NCBI RefSeq assembly: GCF_008757455.1
Contig: NZ_VCMV01000013.1
Span: 199,237-263,236 of the forward strand
Reading direction: 5' to 3'
Length of the DNA: 64,000 bases
Source of the DNA: Microvirga brassicacearum
GTDB taxonomy: Bacteria; Pseudomonadota; Alphaproteobacteria; Rhizobiales; Beijerinckiaceae
Shown: piece after piece, positions 8,292 through 16,518 of the stretch
How positions within the stretch are numbered: the stretch's first letter is position 1
How the letters are laid out: each line of letters begins with the position of its first letter
Made by a program: the position numbers and the translations under genes
Notes under the pieces: generated by a model
Databases searched by the model: none
Told to the model about the DNA's origin: nothing
What the model saw: only the letters and a program-made list of their open reading frames with translations

Positions 8292-9287
8292 TCACGTGTA
8301 ACGGACGACCGGCGGCAGACCGTCGGCGTCCGGCGAAAGGATCGAGGCCAGCTTTTGCGGCAGATCTTCAAACTTAACTTCGCTCGCAACCAGCACATCG
8401 AGGCGCGGGTCGTCGAGAAGGGCTATCGCGGCTTGCAGCCGCCGAGCATGTGTCCAGCGCGGTCGACGAGATGGAGCGACCTGGCCGACTTGGGAGGAGA
8501 CGAGCCTCAATCGCTTGCTGTGGAACGCACCGCCCAGGGAAAGCTTCACCTCCCGATCGCCGTACCAACTCATCTCCACGACCGACGCCTCGAACCCGCC
8601 GCAGGAGAGCGCCAGATCAAGCCCCTCCGCGGAAGCGCTGGCGTGGAATACCATGTCGGCCTCCTGCGGCGCATCGCCCGCCGGAGCGAAGCGGACCCCC
8701 AATGCTTCCGCCATGGCGCGACGATCAGAACGGATGTCCACGAGCGTCACGTCGGTGCCGGGAAGCCGGGCCGAGAGATACGCTACAAGGAGCCCGACAA
8801 TGCCTCCGCCGACCACCACGATCTTGTCTGCCGGGCCGCAGCCTGCGTCCCACAAGGCGTTCAGAGCAGTCTCCATGTTGGCCGCCAACACCCCTCGACG
8901 CGGGGGAATTGCCTCCGGCACAGGGGCGATCATCTCGACCGGAGCGATGAAACGGTTCTGATGCGGATGAAGGGCAAACACCGTTCGGCCCAGAAGATCG
9001 GGAGAGCCGTCCTCCACGACTCCGACAGCGCAATAGCCATACTTGACCGGGAAGGGGAACGAACCTTCCTGAAGCGGGCTCGCCATCCGCCCGGCCTCCG
9101 CCGGGGGAACGCGGCCTTCATAGACGAGCCGCTCGGTTCCACGGCTGATGCCCGACCAGAGCGTCCGGACCAGCACCTCGCCGGCATTCAGTTGCGGTTC
9201 AGGGGCCGGTCTCAATTCTGACTGGCCGCATCCGGTGATCCAAAGGGCCAAAACCTGACCTTTGTTGCCGCTCGCCGGATCTGGCAT
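8292..9287 (-). CDS. MDR-superfamily dehydrogenase lacking classical zinc ligands (BchC-like)
   Basis: A medium-chain dehydrogenase with a GroES-like N-terminal half and a Rossmann half (KIVVVGGGIVGLLVAYL, then VTLVDIRSDRRAMAEALG). The usual catalytic zinc motif CGICGTD is replaced by SGISRGTERL, and the GHE motif is missing (PVKYGYCAVGVVEDG). This is the pattern I recall for the BchC-like branch rather than true zinc alcohol dehydrogenases. It opens the four-gene operon with the PTPS-like gene 27 bp downstream. The ATG at 9285-9287 is preferred; an upstream ATG at 9350 would overlap the opgH start. The substrate is unknown; a hydroxyalkyl side chain on a tetrapyrrole or pterin is a reasonable guess only. 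Confidence 0.8.
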   Translation of the reverse strand: MPDPASGNKGQVLALWITGCGQSELRPAPEPQLNAGEVLVRTLWSGISRGTERLVYEGRVPPAEAGRMASPLQEGSFPFPVKYGYCAVGVVEDGSPDLLGRTVFALHPHQNRFIAPVEMIAPVPEAIPPRRGVLAANMETALNALWDAGCGPADKIVVVGGGIVGLLVAYLSARLPGTDVTLVDIRSDRRAMAEALGVRFAPAGDAPQEADMVFHASASAEGLDLALSCGGFEASVVEMSWYGDREVKLSLGGAFHSKRLRLVSSQVGQVAPSRRPRWTHARRLQAAIALLDDPRLDVLVASEVKFEDLPQKLASILSPDADGLPPVVRYT

Positions 9288-9337
9288 GACTTTTACGATC
9301 CTTGTATGACTGACATTCGCCTCTAATCGAGCGCTCC

Positions 9338-11176
9338 GTGACCGACACATCCGATCCCGTCAGCTTCCCAATTCGGCAGAATGTCCTGGCCGTCTCTACG
9401 ACGCCTGCGGGCATTCAGTCCACGGCTGAAATATCCCGGCGGCGCTCGCTGGTGCTTGCCCTCAACACGATAACCTATCTGGGCCTGGCGTTCTGGCTTG
9501 GCTCGATCCTGGGCGCACAAGGATGGTCGGCGGTCGACGTGGCGCTGTTTGGGTGCTTCCTTGCAGGCACCCCTTGGGCTGTTCTCGGGTTCTGGAACGC
9601 GGTGATCGGTCTGTGGCTTCTCCGCGCAACGAAGGACCCGATCCTGCAGGTGGCGCCTTGTGTTGCCGCGGGAGGCAGTGAGGATCCACTGCGGGTGGAT
9701 ACAGCAATCCTGCTGACGCTCCGTAACGAGGATCCCGCGCGCGCGCTCAAGCGGTTGCGGATCGTCAAGCAGAGTATCGATGCAACCGGCGCCGGCGATC
9801 GGTTTTCCTATTTCATTCTCAGCGACACCAATGATGCCGTGGTGGCGATCGAGGAAGAGGCGATGGCGCACGCATGGGCGCTCGAAACCGGCGCGCCGCA
9901 TCGCGTGGTGTATCGCCGTCGCACGGACAATGAGGGCTTCAAAGCCGGCAACGTGCGAGATTTTTGCACGCGATGGGGCGGATCTTTCGAACTGATGCTG
10001 CCACTCGACGCTGACAGTCTGATGACGGGCGATACCATCGTGCGGATGGTCCGGATGATGCAGGCCTACCCGAAGCTCGGCATCTTGCAGAGCCTTGTGA
10101 CGGGTATGCCGTCGAAAAGCGGTTTTGCCAGAATCTTCCAGTTCGGCATGCGTCACGGCATGCGCCCTTACACGATGGGCTCCGCCTGGTGGATGGCGGA
10201 TTGCGGACCGTTCTGGGGCCACAACGCCCTGGTGCGCGTCAAGCCGTTCATCGAGGATTGCGATCTGCCGGTCTTGCCTGGAAACGGCCCTCTCGGAGGC
10301 CATGTGTTGTCGCACGACCAGGTTGAGGCCGCTCTGATGCGCCGCGCCGGATACGAGGTTCGCGTGTGGCCGGAAGAATGCGGAAGCTGGGAGGAGAACC
10401 CGCCAACGCTGGCGGATTTTTCCCGCCGGGATGTGCGGTGGTGCCAGGGCAACCTGCAATATATGAAGCTGCTAGGCTTGCCTGGCCTGTTGCCGATGAG
10501 CCGGTTTCAACTTGCCTTTGCGATCCTGATGTTTCTCGGCATCCCCGCATGGACGCTGCTGATTGCCCTTCTGCCGTTCAAGGTCTTGGACGGCGAGTCG
10601 TCGGCGCTGTTCCCGGCCGCTTCGGCGGCGGCCCTCTATCTGACCTTTCTGATGATGTACCTTTCGCCGAAGCTCGCAGGCTTCGCCGATGTCCTTGCGA
10701 CAAAGCGCGAAAGCGGCCGATATGGCGGCGCGGGGCTTTTCCTCGCGGGTGCCGCTGTCGAGTTGGTCTTCTCCTTTCTTGTCGGAGCGGCCACGACCCT
10801 GCGGATCACCCTTTTCATGCTCGGGCTTCCATTTGGAAGATCCGCGACCTGGAATGGGCAGGAACGTGATGTGCACGCGTTGAGCTGGCGCAGCGCCGTG
10901 TCGGGGCTCTGGCCGCAATTTCTCTTCGGGATGACGGTGATCGGCGCGCTGACGATCGTTGCCCCGGCGCTCGTCCTTTGGTCCCTGCCGCTCACCCTCG
11001 GCTATCTGGTGGCAATCCCGTTCGCCGTATGGACCTCGAGGCCCGCCGTCGGGAGATTTCTTGTCGAAACCGGCCTGTGTGCCATTCCCGAGGAGGACGA
11101 GAGGCCGTGGGAAATCGCGGCACTCGGCGCGCCTCCCGTGGCGCACTGTGAGGTCATCGAGACGGAAGCCGCATGA
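9338..11176 (+). CDS. opgH: Glucans biosynthesis glucosyltransferase H
   Basis: OpgH (MdoH) polymerises beta-1,2-linked glucose from UDP-glucose and passes it across the inner membrane to form osmoregulated periplasmic glucans. The 612-residue protein has two N-terminal membrane segments, then a GT2 domain with LTLRNEDPARALKRL, the metal site LPLDADSLMTG, the catalytic AWWMADCGPFWGHNALVR region and the QxxRW-type RRDVRWCQGNLQYMKLLG, followed by several membrane helices. It starts with GTG at 9338, only about 50 bp from the divergent MDR gene. The periplasmic partner OpgG is not in this window. The next gene overlaps by 4 nt (ATGA). Confidence 0.92.
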   Translation: MTDTSDPVSFPIRQNVLAVSTTPAGIQSTAEISRRRSLVLALNTITYLGLAFWLGSILGAQGWSAVDVALFGCFLAGTPWAVLGFWNAVIGLWLLRATKDPILQVAPCVAAGGSEDPLRVDTAILLTLRNEDPARALKRLRIVKQSIDATGAGDRFSYFILSDTNDAVVAIEEEAMAHAWALETGAPHRVVYRRRTDNEGFKAGNVRDFCTRWGGSFELMLPLDADSLMTGDTIVRMVRMMQAYPKLGILQSLVTGMPSKSGFARIFQFGMRHGMRPYTMGSAWWMADCGPFWGHNALVRVKPFIEDCDLPVLPGNGPLGGHVLSHDQVEAALMRRAGYEVRVWPEECGSWEENPPTLADFSRRDVRWCQGNLQYMKLLGLPGLLPMSRFQLAFAILMFLGIPAWTLLIALLPFKVLDGESSALFPAASAAALYLTFLMMYLSPKLAGFADVLATKRESGRYGGAGLFLAGAAVELVFSFLVGAATTLRITLFMLGLPFGRSATWNGQERDVHALSWRSAVSGLWPQFLFGMTVIGALTIVAPALVLWSLPLTLGYLVAIPFAVWTSRPAVGRFLVETGLCAIPEEDERPWEIAALGAPPVAHCEVIETEAA

Positions 11177-11937
11177 TCGCTGGATCGCGGTGCTGCCTCG
11201 CCCTTGCCCGTTCGATCCTCGTCTATCATGGCGACCGACAGCGGCATCGGCGGATGGATGCGTTGTACAAACGATATCTCGGCTCGGGGGACCTTGCATT
11301 CGATATCGGCTCTCATGTGGGAGATCGGGTTTCGTCGTTCCGCCGGCTTGGTGCGCGCGTGATTGCGCTCGAGCCCCAACCCGGTCCGGCGCGCATCATT
11401 CGCCTGATCCACGGCCGCGACCCTTTGGTGACCTGCCTTCGTTTGGCGGCGGGAGCCAAGCCTGGGCAACTGACGCTGCGGGTGAATTCCCGCAACCCGA
11501 CGGTGTCGACCCTGTCGAGTGCGTTCGTTTCTGCCGCAAGAGGCGCCAAAGGATGGGACGGCCAGGAATGGGACGGCTCGCTCACGGTGCCTGTCACCAC
11601 CCTCGACGCGCTGATTGCGGAGCATGGTCTGCCCAGCTTCATCAAGATCGACGTGGAGGGGTTCGAGGATCAGGTCCTGGCCGGGCTCACGCAGCAGGTG
11701 CCGGCCCTGTCCTTCGAGTTCACGACCATCGCGCGCGAGATCGCACACGCCTGCATCGGACAGCTGGAGCGACTCGGTCCCTATCGTTTCAATGTTGCGT
11801 TGGGAGAAACCCACAGCCTGCAATTCGCCGAGGCCGTATCCGCAGCAGCCATGAAGGAATTCCTGAATGCGCTGCCGCATGAGGCCAATTCGGGCGACGT
11901 CTATGCGGAACTGCCGCGGGGCGAGGGAAGGGCGTAA
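11173..11937 (+). CDS. FkbM-family methyltransferase
   Basis: A 254-residue SAM-dependent methyltransferase of the FkbM type. Motif I is LAFDIGSHVGDRVSSFRRLG followed by ALEPQP; the family signature FIKIDVEGFEDQVLAGL sits near residue 155. FkbM proteins O-methylate varied acceptors including sugars. The ATG overlaps the opgH stop codon (ATGA), so the two are translationally coupled and the enzyme may decorate the glucan made by OpgH or its lipid-linked precursor. That link is inference from context. A run of basic residues near the N-terminus (RQRHRRMDALYKRYL) precedes the domain. Confidence 0.85.
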   Translation: MIAGSRCCLALARSILVYHGDRQRHRRMDALYKRYLGSGDLAFDIGSHVGDRVSSFRRLGARVIALEPQPGPARIIRLIHGRDPLVTCLRLAAGAKPGQLTLRVNSRNPTVSTLSSAFVSAARGAKGWDGQEWDGSLTVPVTTLDALIAEHGLPSFIKIDVEGFEDQVLAGLTQQVPALSFEFTTIAREIAHACIGQLERLGPYRFNVALGETHSLQFAEAVSAAAMKEFLNALPHEANSGDVYAELPRGEGRA

Positions 11938-12006
11938 TTTTGCGCTGACGGAACTTCATAGCTACGCTAGCGTTGCCCTGTGCCCTCATGCTGAGCGAGT
12001 TAGGCG

Positions 12007-12336
12007 ATGTCCCCAAGCGGTGAAAAACCCACAACACGACGGAGCAATCTTCCGCCGCTGCCGCGGCCGGTGCAGGAGCATCTCGGCCAGAAGCTGAGAG
12101 CTCAGTATCATGAGGCAGGGGATAAGCCGAAATACCTGGGCGATCCCATGGTCCCGGTGGCGTTCGATCCGTTGCTTGAGAAAATGGACAAGACGGAACG
12201 GGTCCGCAGAGCTGAGAAAGTCGGTGAGGCTGGGCGGCAGGCGGTCGCGACGGCTCTCGGCGAACCCCTTGAGATCACGCCGGCCGACAGGCCCGCCGGG
12301 AAGCCGGTGCGGCGGCTTGCCAAACACCAGGAATAA
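12007..12336 (+). CDS. Small hypothetical protein next to tmRNA
   Basis: A 109-residue, highly charged, proline-rich protein with no signal peptide or membrane segment and no domain I recognise. The middle region, HLGQKLRAQYHEAGDKPKYL, looks helical and reads like genuine coding sequence. The ATG has no strong ribosome-binding site. It ends 8 bp before a hairpin that also closes the tmRNA gene from the other side. Small proteins of this look occur in Hyphomicrobiales, but I cannot name the family with confidence. Confidence 0.6.
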   Translation: MSPSGEKPTTRRSNLPPLPRPVQEHLGQKLRAQYHEAGDKPKYLGDPMVPVAFDPLLEKMDKTERVRRAEKVGEAGRQAVATALGEPLEITPADRPAGKPVRRLAKHQE

Positions 12337-12343
12337 AAATGGG

Positions 12344-12366
12344 AACGGCACCCGGAGGTGCCGTTT
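12344..12366. terminator. Bidirectional terminator between small CDS and tmRNA
   Basis: A perfect 9-bp hairpin: AACGGCACC (12344-12352), loop CGGA, GGTGCCGTT (12357-12365). On the plus strand it follows the small CDS by 8 bp and is trailed by a short T-containing tract. On the minus strand it is preceded by the end of the tmRNA coding piece and followed by TTCCCATTTTTATT, a good U-tract. It probably ends both transcripts. Confidence 0.75.
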
Positions 12367-12662
12367 CTGTTGCTAGGCTTTCCCGAGCCCCGGATGGTTA
12401 CGCCGCGAGGCGAACCGCACCCATGTCAACGTTGTCGTTGGCATTTGTGAATTTGCACTGTTAAGGCCGTAGCTCAGCCTAATCGCAGCCTAGCCTTTAC
12501 CACGCCTAGTCGAACCCATGTCGCCCCCATCAGGAAAGCACCTTTGCCGTCTGCGAACGACGGCGGTCATGCTTTCATGGTGGAGGCGGCGGGAATCGAA
12601 CCCGCGTCCTAAACGCTTATTCCACTCTGCCTCTACGATCATAGCCAGGTTGCCCTGACCTC
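12367..12662 (-). ncRNA. ssrA: Circularly permuted two-piece tmRNA (alpha-type)
   Basis: tmRNA rescues stalled ribosomes and tags the nascent chain for proteolysis. Read on the minus strand, the acceptor piece comes first. It ends with a T-arm (GCGGGTTCGATTCCCGC) and CGCCTCCACCA, the encoded CCA lying at 12578-12580. An intervening segment of about 49 nt follows, and the coding piece begins at 12528 with GGGGGCGACATGGGTTCGAC. GGGGGCG pairs with CGCCTCC to rebuild the acceptor stem. The tag frame at 12398-12442 encodes ANDNVDMGAVRLAA then TAA. This permuted order is characteristic of Alphaproteobacteria. A TTATAT box at 12667-12672 may be the -10 promoter element. The outer ends are approximate. 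Confidence 0.93.
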
Positions 12663-12737
12663 CCCGATATAAGGTGACGGGGGCCGCATTGCTAGCCCGA
12701 ACGGCAATTTTGGAAGGGCTCGCTCAGAATTGGGAAA

Positions 12738-14174
12738 TCACAGCAGGGGGCTCATCAGCCGGGCGATATTTTCGATGATCTTGGATGCGAGCGACCGCTG
12801 GTTCCACCGGTCGAGCTGCAGAAGCTCGCTGGCGGCAAAATAGCGCTCCTGCTCCTCGTGAAGGTGCTGGGTGACCTCAGGATCGAACAGAACCAGGCTG
12901 ATCTCCGAATTGAGAATGAACGACCGCAGGTCGATGTTGCTGGAGCCGATCAGGCAGACGTCGTCGTCAACGCTGAGATGCTTGGCGTGCAGGAGCTTGT
13001 CCCGGTAGAGGTGGATTTTGACCCCCGAAGCGAGCAGGCCGGAATAATAGGAGCGTTGTGCCAGGTTGACGAGCACCTGATCGACCGGTTTCGAGAGCAC
13101 GAGGTGAACGTCCACGCCGCGAAGAACCGCCGTTTCCAGCGCGTGAAGCAGCGCTTCGTTGGGAATGAAATACGGCGTCGTGATGACGACCCGCGTTCGC
13201 GCGCCGTAGATCAGAGCCTCGATCAGGCGTTCGACCCCGGCGCCGGGATGGTCCGGTCCGGATGGCAGCACCTGCGCGATGGTCGCCCCGGTATCGGCTG
13301 GTTGCGGACAAATTGCCGGGTCGTCGAGAACCTGTTCGGTTTCCAGAAACCAGTCGGTGACGAACACGCCCTGGAGCTGCAGGACCACCGGGCCGGTCGT
13401 GCGGACGACGAGTTCCTGATTGACGATACCCGGCTTGAAATCGCGATTGACGAGGTTTTGAGAGCCGACGTAACCGATCTTGCCGTCAATGACCGCGATC
13501 TTGCGGTGGTTGCGTAGATCCGCCCGGGCCGATTTCCGTCGCAAGAGTCCCAAGGGTAGAACCAGATGGACTTCGACGCCCACCGATTTGAGCGCCGCGA
13601 TCGTGCGGGCGGCCCAAGGGCGTGAGCCCAGGGCGTCGATCAGGACGCGGCATGGCACCTGGCGGGAAACCGCGCGGCCCAGCGCGTCAATGACTTTCTG
13701 CCCGGTCGCGTCATCGGCAAAAATGTAGAACAGCAAATGCACGTGCAAGCGGGCGCCGTCGATATCCTCCACCAGCCGGTCGATGGTCGCGTCGTATTGC
13801 GAAAGAAGTTCCGCGGTGTTGCCACTGACGCTGCCGAAGCGGCCCAGGTTCTGGATCAGTGTGGCGGCCTGCCTGAGATTTGCCGGCAGGTCGGGCTTCT
13901 GTTCGTCGGTCACTTCCGTCAGCCGCTCATCGACTGACCTGAACACGATGGGAAGTCTGGCGAAGCGCCGTTGACGCCATTCGGGATATCCGGGGCGGCC
14001 AATGAGAAAGTAGACCACCATGGCCGGCCAGGGCAGGAAGAACACGAAAAGCAACCAGCCTTTCGCAGCGTCGGGCGATCGTCGGAAAGGGACCACGATC
14101 AACATGACAATTCTGACGATCCATTCGGATGCCAGATAGACGGTCGCCCACGAGATGCTGCCGATGAGGGTCAT
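12738..14174 (-). CDS. cls: Cardiolipin synthase (phospholipase D family)
   Basis: A 478-residue membrane enzyme that condenses two phosphatidylglycerol molecules to cardiolipin and glycerol. Two N-terminal membrane helices (residues about 5-25 and 40-60, the second near LLFVFFLPWPAMVVYFLIG) precede two PLD domains. The catalytic HKD motifs are NHRKIAVIDGKIGYVGSQN in the first domain and LHAKHLSVDDDVCLIGSSNID in the second; both are intact. Length and layout fit bacterial ClsA-type enzymes. It is a single gene between tmRNA and the divergent cysK, with no obvious operon partner. Confidence 0.93.
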   Translation of the reverse strand: MTLIGSISWATVYLASEWIVRIVMLIVVPFRRSPDAAKGWLLFVFFLPWPAMVVYFLIGRPGYPEWRQRRFARLPIVFRSVDERLTEVTDEQKPDLPANLRQAATLIQNLGRFGSVSGNTAELLSQYDATIDRLVEDIDGARLHVHLLFYIFADDATGQKVIDALGRAVSRQVPCRVLIDALGSRPWAARTIAALKSVGVEVHLVLPLGLLRRKSARADLRNHRKIAVIDGKIGYVGSQNLVNRDFKPGIVNQELVVRTTGPVVLQLQGVFVTDWFLETEQVLDDPAICPQPADTGATIAQVLPSGPDHPGAGVERLIEALIYGARTRVVITTPYFIPNEALLHALETAVLRGVDVHLVLSKPVDQVLVNLAQRSYYSGLLASGVKIHLYRDKLLHAKHLSVDDDVCLIGSSNIDLRSFILNSEISLVLFDPEVTQHLHEEQERYFAASELLQLDRWNQRSLASKIIENIARLMSPLL

Positions 14175-14425
14175 GGAAACGGCCGCGCCCGGTCATACTG
14201 GTCAGGAGCCGCGTGCGAAGGGCGACCGCAATCGTGCGGTAGGGTGGTCATCGGGCGGAACCTGTCGAAGAGGAGAATCTCGCTGCGCATCTTGGTCAGC
14301 CGGCTTGCTTCTGTCCAGCTTGGCTCGTTCCGGCCTGACTTGGCTCACGACGAACAGCGTTGAAACGGGTTTCGTATGCGGCCAAACTGGGCGTTCTGAC
14401 CGCAACTCCTGTCATCGGGTCCCCC

Positions 14426-15457
14426 ATGGATACCAAGCCAGACGTCCTTGCCGCCATCGGCAACACCCCGCTCATCAAGCTGCGTCGCGCGTCGGAAGAG
14501 ACGGGCTGCACCATTCTGGGTAAAGCCGAGTTCATGAATCCGGGTCAATCCGTCAAGGACCGGGCAGCGTTGTTCATCGTCGAGGATGCGGTGAGGCGCG
14601 GCCTGTTGCGGCCCGGCGGGATCATTGTGGAAGGAACGGCGGGCAATACCGGGATTGGCCTGGCGCTTGTGGCGAGCGTCCTCGGCTTTCGGACGCTCAT
14701 CGTCATCCCCGAAACGCAGAGCCAGGAGAAGAAGGACACGCTGCGGCTGACGGGCGCGGAGTTGCTCGAGGTCCCGGCTGTGCCCTACGCCAACCCCAAT
14801 AACTACGTGAAGGTATCGGGGCGCCTGGCGGAGCGGCTTGCTCAATCCGAACCGAACGGCGCGATCTGGGCCAATCAGTTCGACAACGTGGCCAATCGGC
14901 AGGGCCATTTCGAAACAACCGGTCGCGAAATCTGGGAACAGACGGATAGAACGGTCGATGGCTTCGTCTGTGCGGTCGGTACCGGCGGAACGCTCGCGGG
15001 CGTGGGGATGGCGCTCAAGGAGAGAAATCCGCGAGTGCAGATCGCTCTCGCCGATCCGATGGGAGCGGCGCTCTACAGCTTCTTCACAACCGGCGAACTG
15101 GCATCGTCCGGATCCTCGATCACCGAAGGTATCGGGCAGGGCCGGATCACGAAGAATATCGAAGGGGCGCCCGTCGATGTGGCGTTCCAGATTCCCGACG
15201 AAGAGGCGGTGCCGATCATTTTCGATCTTCTCGAGCACGAAGGCCTCTGCCTTGGCGGATCCTCGGGCATCAACGTGGCGGGCGCCATTCGCCTCGCGCG
15301 ACATCTCGGGCCCGGCCACACCATCGTGACGGTCCTTTGCGATTCAGGCTCGCGCTACCAGTCCAAGCTCTTCAACCCGGATTTCCTGCGGCAGCGCGGG
15401 CTTCCCGTCCCCGCTTGGTTGGAGAGGAAATCGGCTATCGATCCTGGGTTTCTCTGA
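14426..15457 (+). CDS. cysK: Cysteine synthase-type PLP enzyme
   Basis: O-acetylserine sulfhydrylase family enzyme that makes cysteine from O-acetylserine and sulfide. The PLP lysine is K44 in NPGQSVKDRAA. The phosphate-binding loop GTAGNTGIGLAL, the Asn/Thr substrate loop, the later GTGGTLAG loop and a C-terminal CDSGSRYQSKLFN region are all present. The ATG at 14426 (MDTKPDVLAAIGNTPL) gives the family N-terminus; an in-frame start 66 nt upstream would add an unrelated leader. It converges on the sulfate transporter operon with a 12-nt gap, so uptake and assimilation genes sit together. The length of about 343 aa is slightly longer than E. coli CysK. Confidence 0.9.
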   Translation: MDTKPDVLAAIGNTPLIKLRRASEETGCTILGKAEFMNPGQSVKDRAALFIVEDAVRRGLLRPGGIIVEGTAGNTGIGLALVASVLGFRTLIVIPETQSQEKKDTLRLTGAELLEVPAVPYANPNNYVKVSGRLAERLAQSEPNGAIWANQFDNVANRQGHFETTGREIWEQTDRTVDGFVCAVGTGGTLAGVGMALKERNPRVQIALADPMGAALYSFFTTGELASSGSSITEGIGQGRITKNIEGAPVDVAFQIPDEEAVPIIFDLLEHEGLCLGGSSGINVAGAIRLARHLGPGHTIVTVLCDSGSRYQSKLFNPDFLRQRGLPVPAWLERKSAIDPGFL

Positions 15458-15469
15458 CTCCGCAAGACG

Positions 15470-16510
15470 TCAGGTATCGCGGAACACTTTTCCGCGAAGG
15501 ATTCGCAAAAACACGATGTCCTGCGCGTTCAAAAGCGAGTCGGTGGAAATCTCGGCCTCGAGCATTTGTCCTGACGACAATCTGACCGATGCGCGCCTTC
15601 CACCCGCCGACCGCCTGATCGCCGCGACGGTTCCCGCCAGCGCGTCCGGCTCGCCCTCTTTCACGAATGCGAGATCCCATGGGCGCACATAAAGCTCGGT
15701 GACCTGCACGTCTCCCGCAGGCGCTGCGACCGACAGGCGGGTCCCGTCGTACCAGAGCGCGCCATCCCGAGTGCTTACGGGGAGACATGTGGTGTCGCCG
15801 ATGAAACTCATCACAAACGGCGTCGCGGGGTCTTCGTGAACCTCCTCCGGCGTCCCGGTCTGCTCCACTCCCCCCTCCTTCAAGATCGTGACCCGGTCCG
15901 CCAACTCCAGGGCTTCATCCTGATCGTGCGTGACGAAGATGGTGGTCTGGCCGGTGTGCTCGTGGATTTCGCGCAGCCACCGCCGGAGGTCTTTTCTTAC
16001 CTTCGCGTCGAGGGCGCCGAAGGGCTCGTCCAACAGGAGAACGCGCGGCTCCACCGCGAGGGCCCTGGCCAGGGCTACCCGTTGGCGTTGGCCGCCCGAC
16101 AATTGACCCGGATACCGGGCGCCCAGATCCTCCAGTTGAACGAGGGCCAGCAGATTGCGAATGCGAGCCTCGATATCGGACGACGGGGGTCTCTTGGAGC
16201 GCGTGCGCACGCGCAGCCCGTACCCGATATTCTGGGCCACGGTCATGTGCCGGAACAAGGCGTAATGCTGAAAGACGAAGCCCACGCCGCGCTTTTGCAC
16301 CGGCACATGAGTTGCATCTTCCTCACCGAAGAAGACGCGCCCCTCGTCCGGCATCTCCAACCCGGCGATGACCCGAAGGAGGGTCGTTTTGCCGGAGCCA
16401 GAGGGACCCAGCAGGGCCATCAATTCTCCCGAACGCACGGACAGGCAGACATCCTTCAGCGCGGCCGTGTCGGCAAAGCCCTTCGAGAGGTGATCGACGC
16501 GAATGTCCAT
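15470..16510 (-). CDS. cysA: Sulfate/thiosulfate ABC transporter ATP-binding protein
   Basis: The ATPase of the sulfate importer. Walker A is [18 protein letters not shown], the Q-loop is [14 protein letters not shown], the ABC signature is [19 protein letters not shown], Walker B is [17 protein letters not shown] and the switch is [12 protein letters not shown]. The C-terminal 100 residues form a TOBE-like regulatory domain, as is usual for CysA. The start at [12 protein letters not shown] (16510) is chosen because the upstream extension would overlap cysW and carries no family sequence. It is the last gene of sbp-cysT-cysW-cysA. Confidence 0.93.
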   Translation of the reverse strand: MDIRVDHLSKGFADTAALKDVCLSVRSGELMALLGPSGSGKTTLLRVIAGLEMPDEGRVFFGEEDATHVPVQKRGVGFVFQHYALFRHMTVAQNIGYGLRVRTRSKRPPSSDIEARIRNLLALVQLEDLGARYPGQLSGGQRQRVALARALAVEPRVLLLDEPFGALDAKVRKDLRRWLREIHEHTGQTTIFVTHDQDEALELADRVTILKEGGVEQTGTPEEVHEDPATPFVMSFIGDTTCLPVSTRDGALWYDGTRLSVAAPAGDVQVTELYVRPWDLAFVKEGEPDALAGTVAAIRRSAGGRRASVRLSSGQMLEAEISTDSLLNAQDIVFLRILRGKVFRDT

Positions 16511-16518
16511 TCTCTCTC

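Noticed and set aside
9323..10459. 378-codon minus-strand open frame
   Set aside because: Lies fully opposite opgH, is His/Arg-rich, and has no motif.
12578..12620. tRNA-like 3' end with T-arm and CCA
   Set aside because: No anticodon or D-arm in a tRNA layout follows; it is the acceptor piece of the permuted tmRNA.
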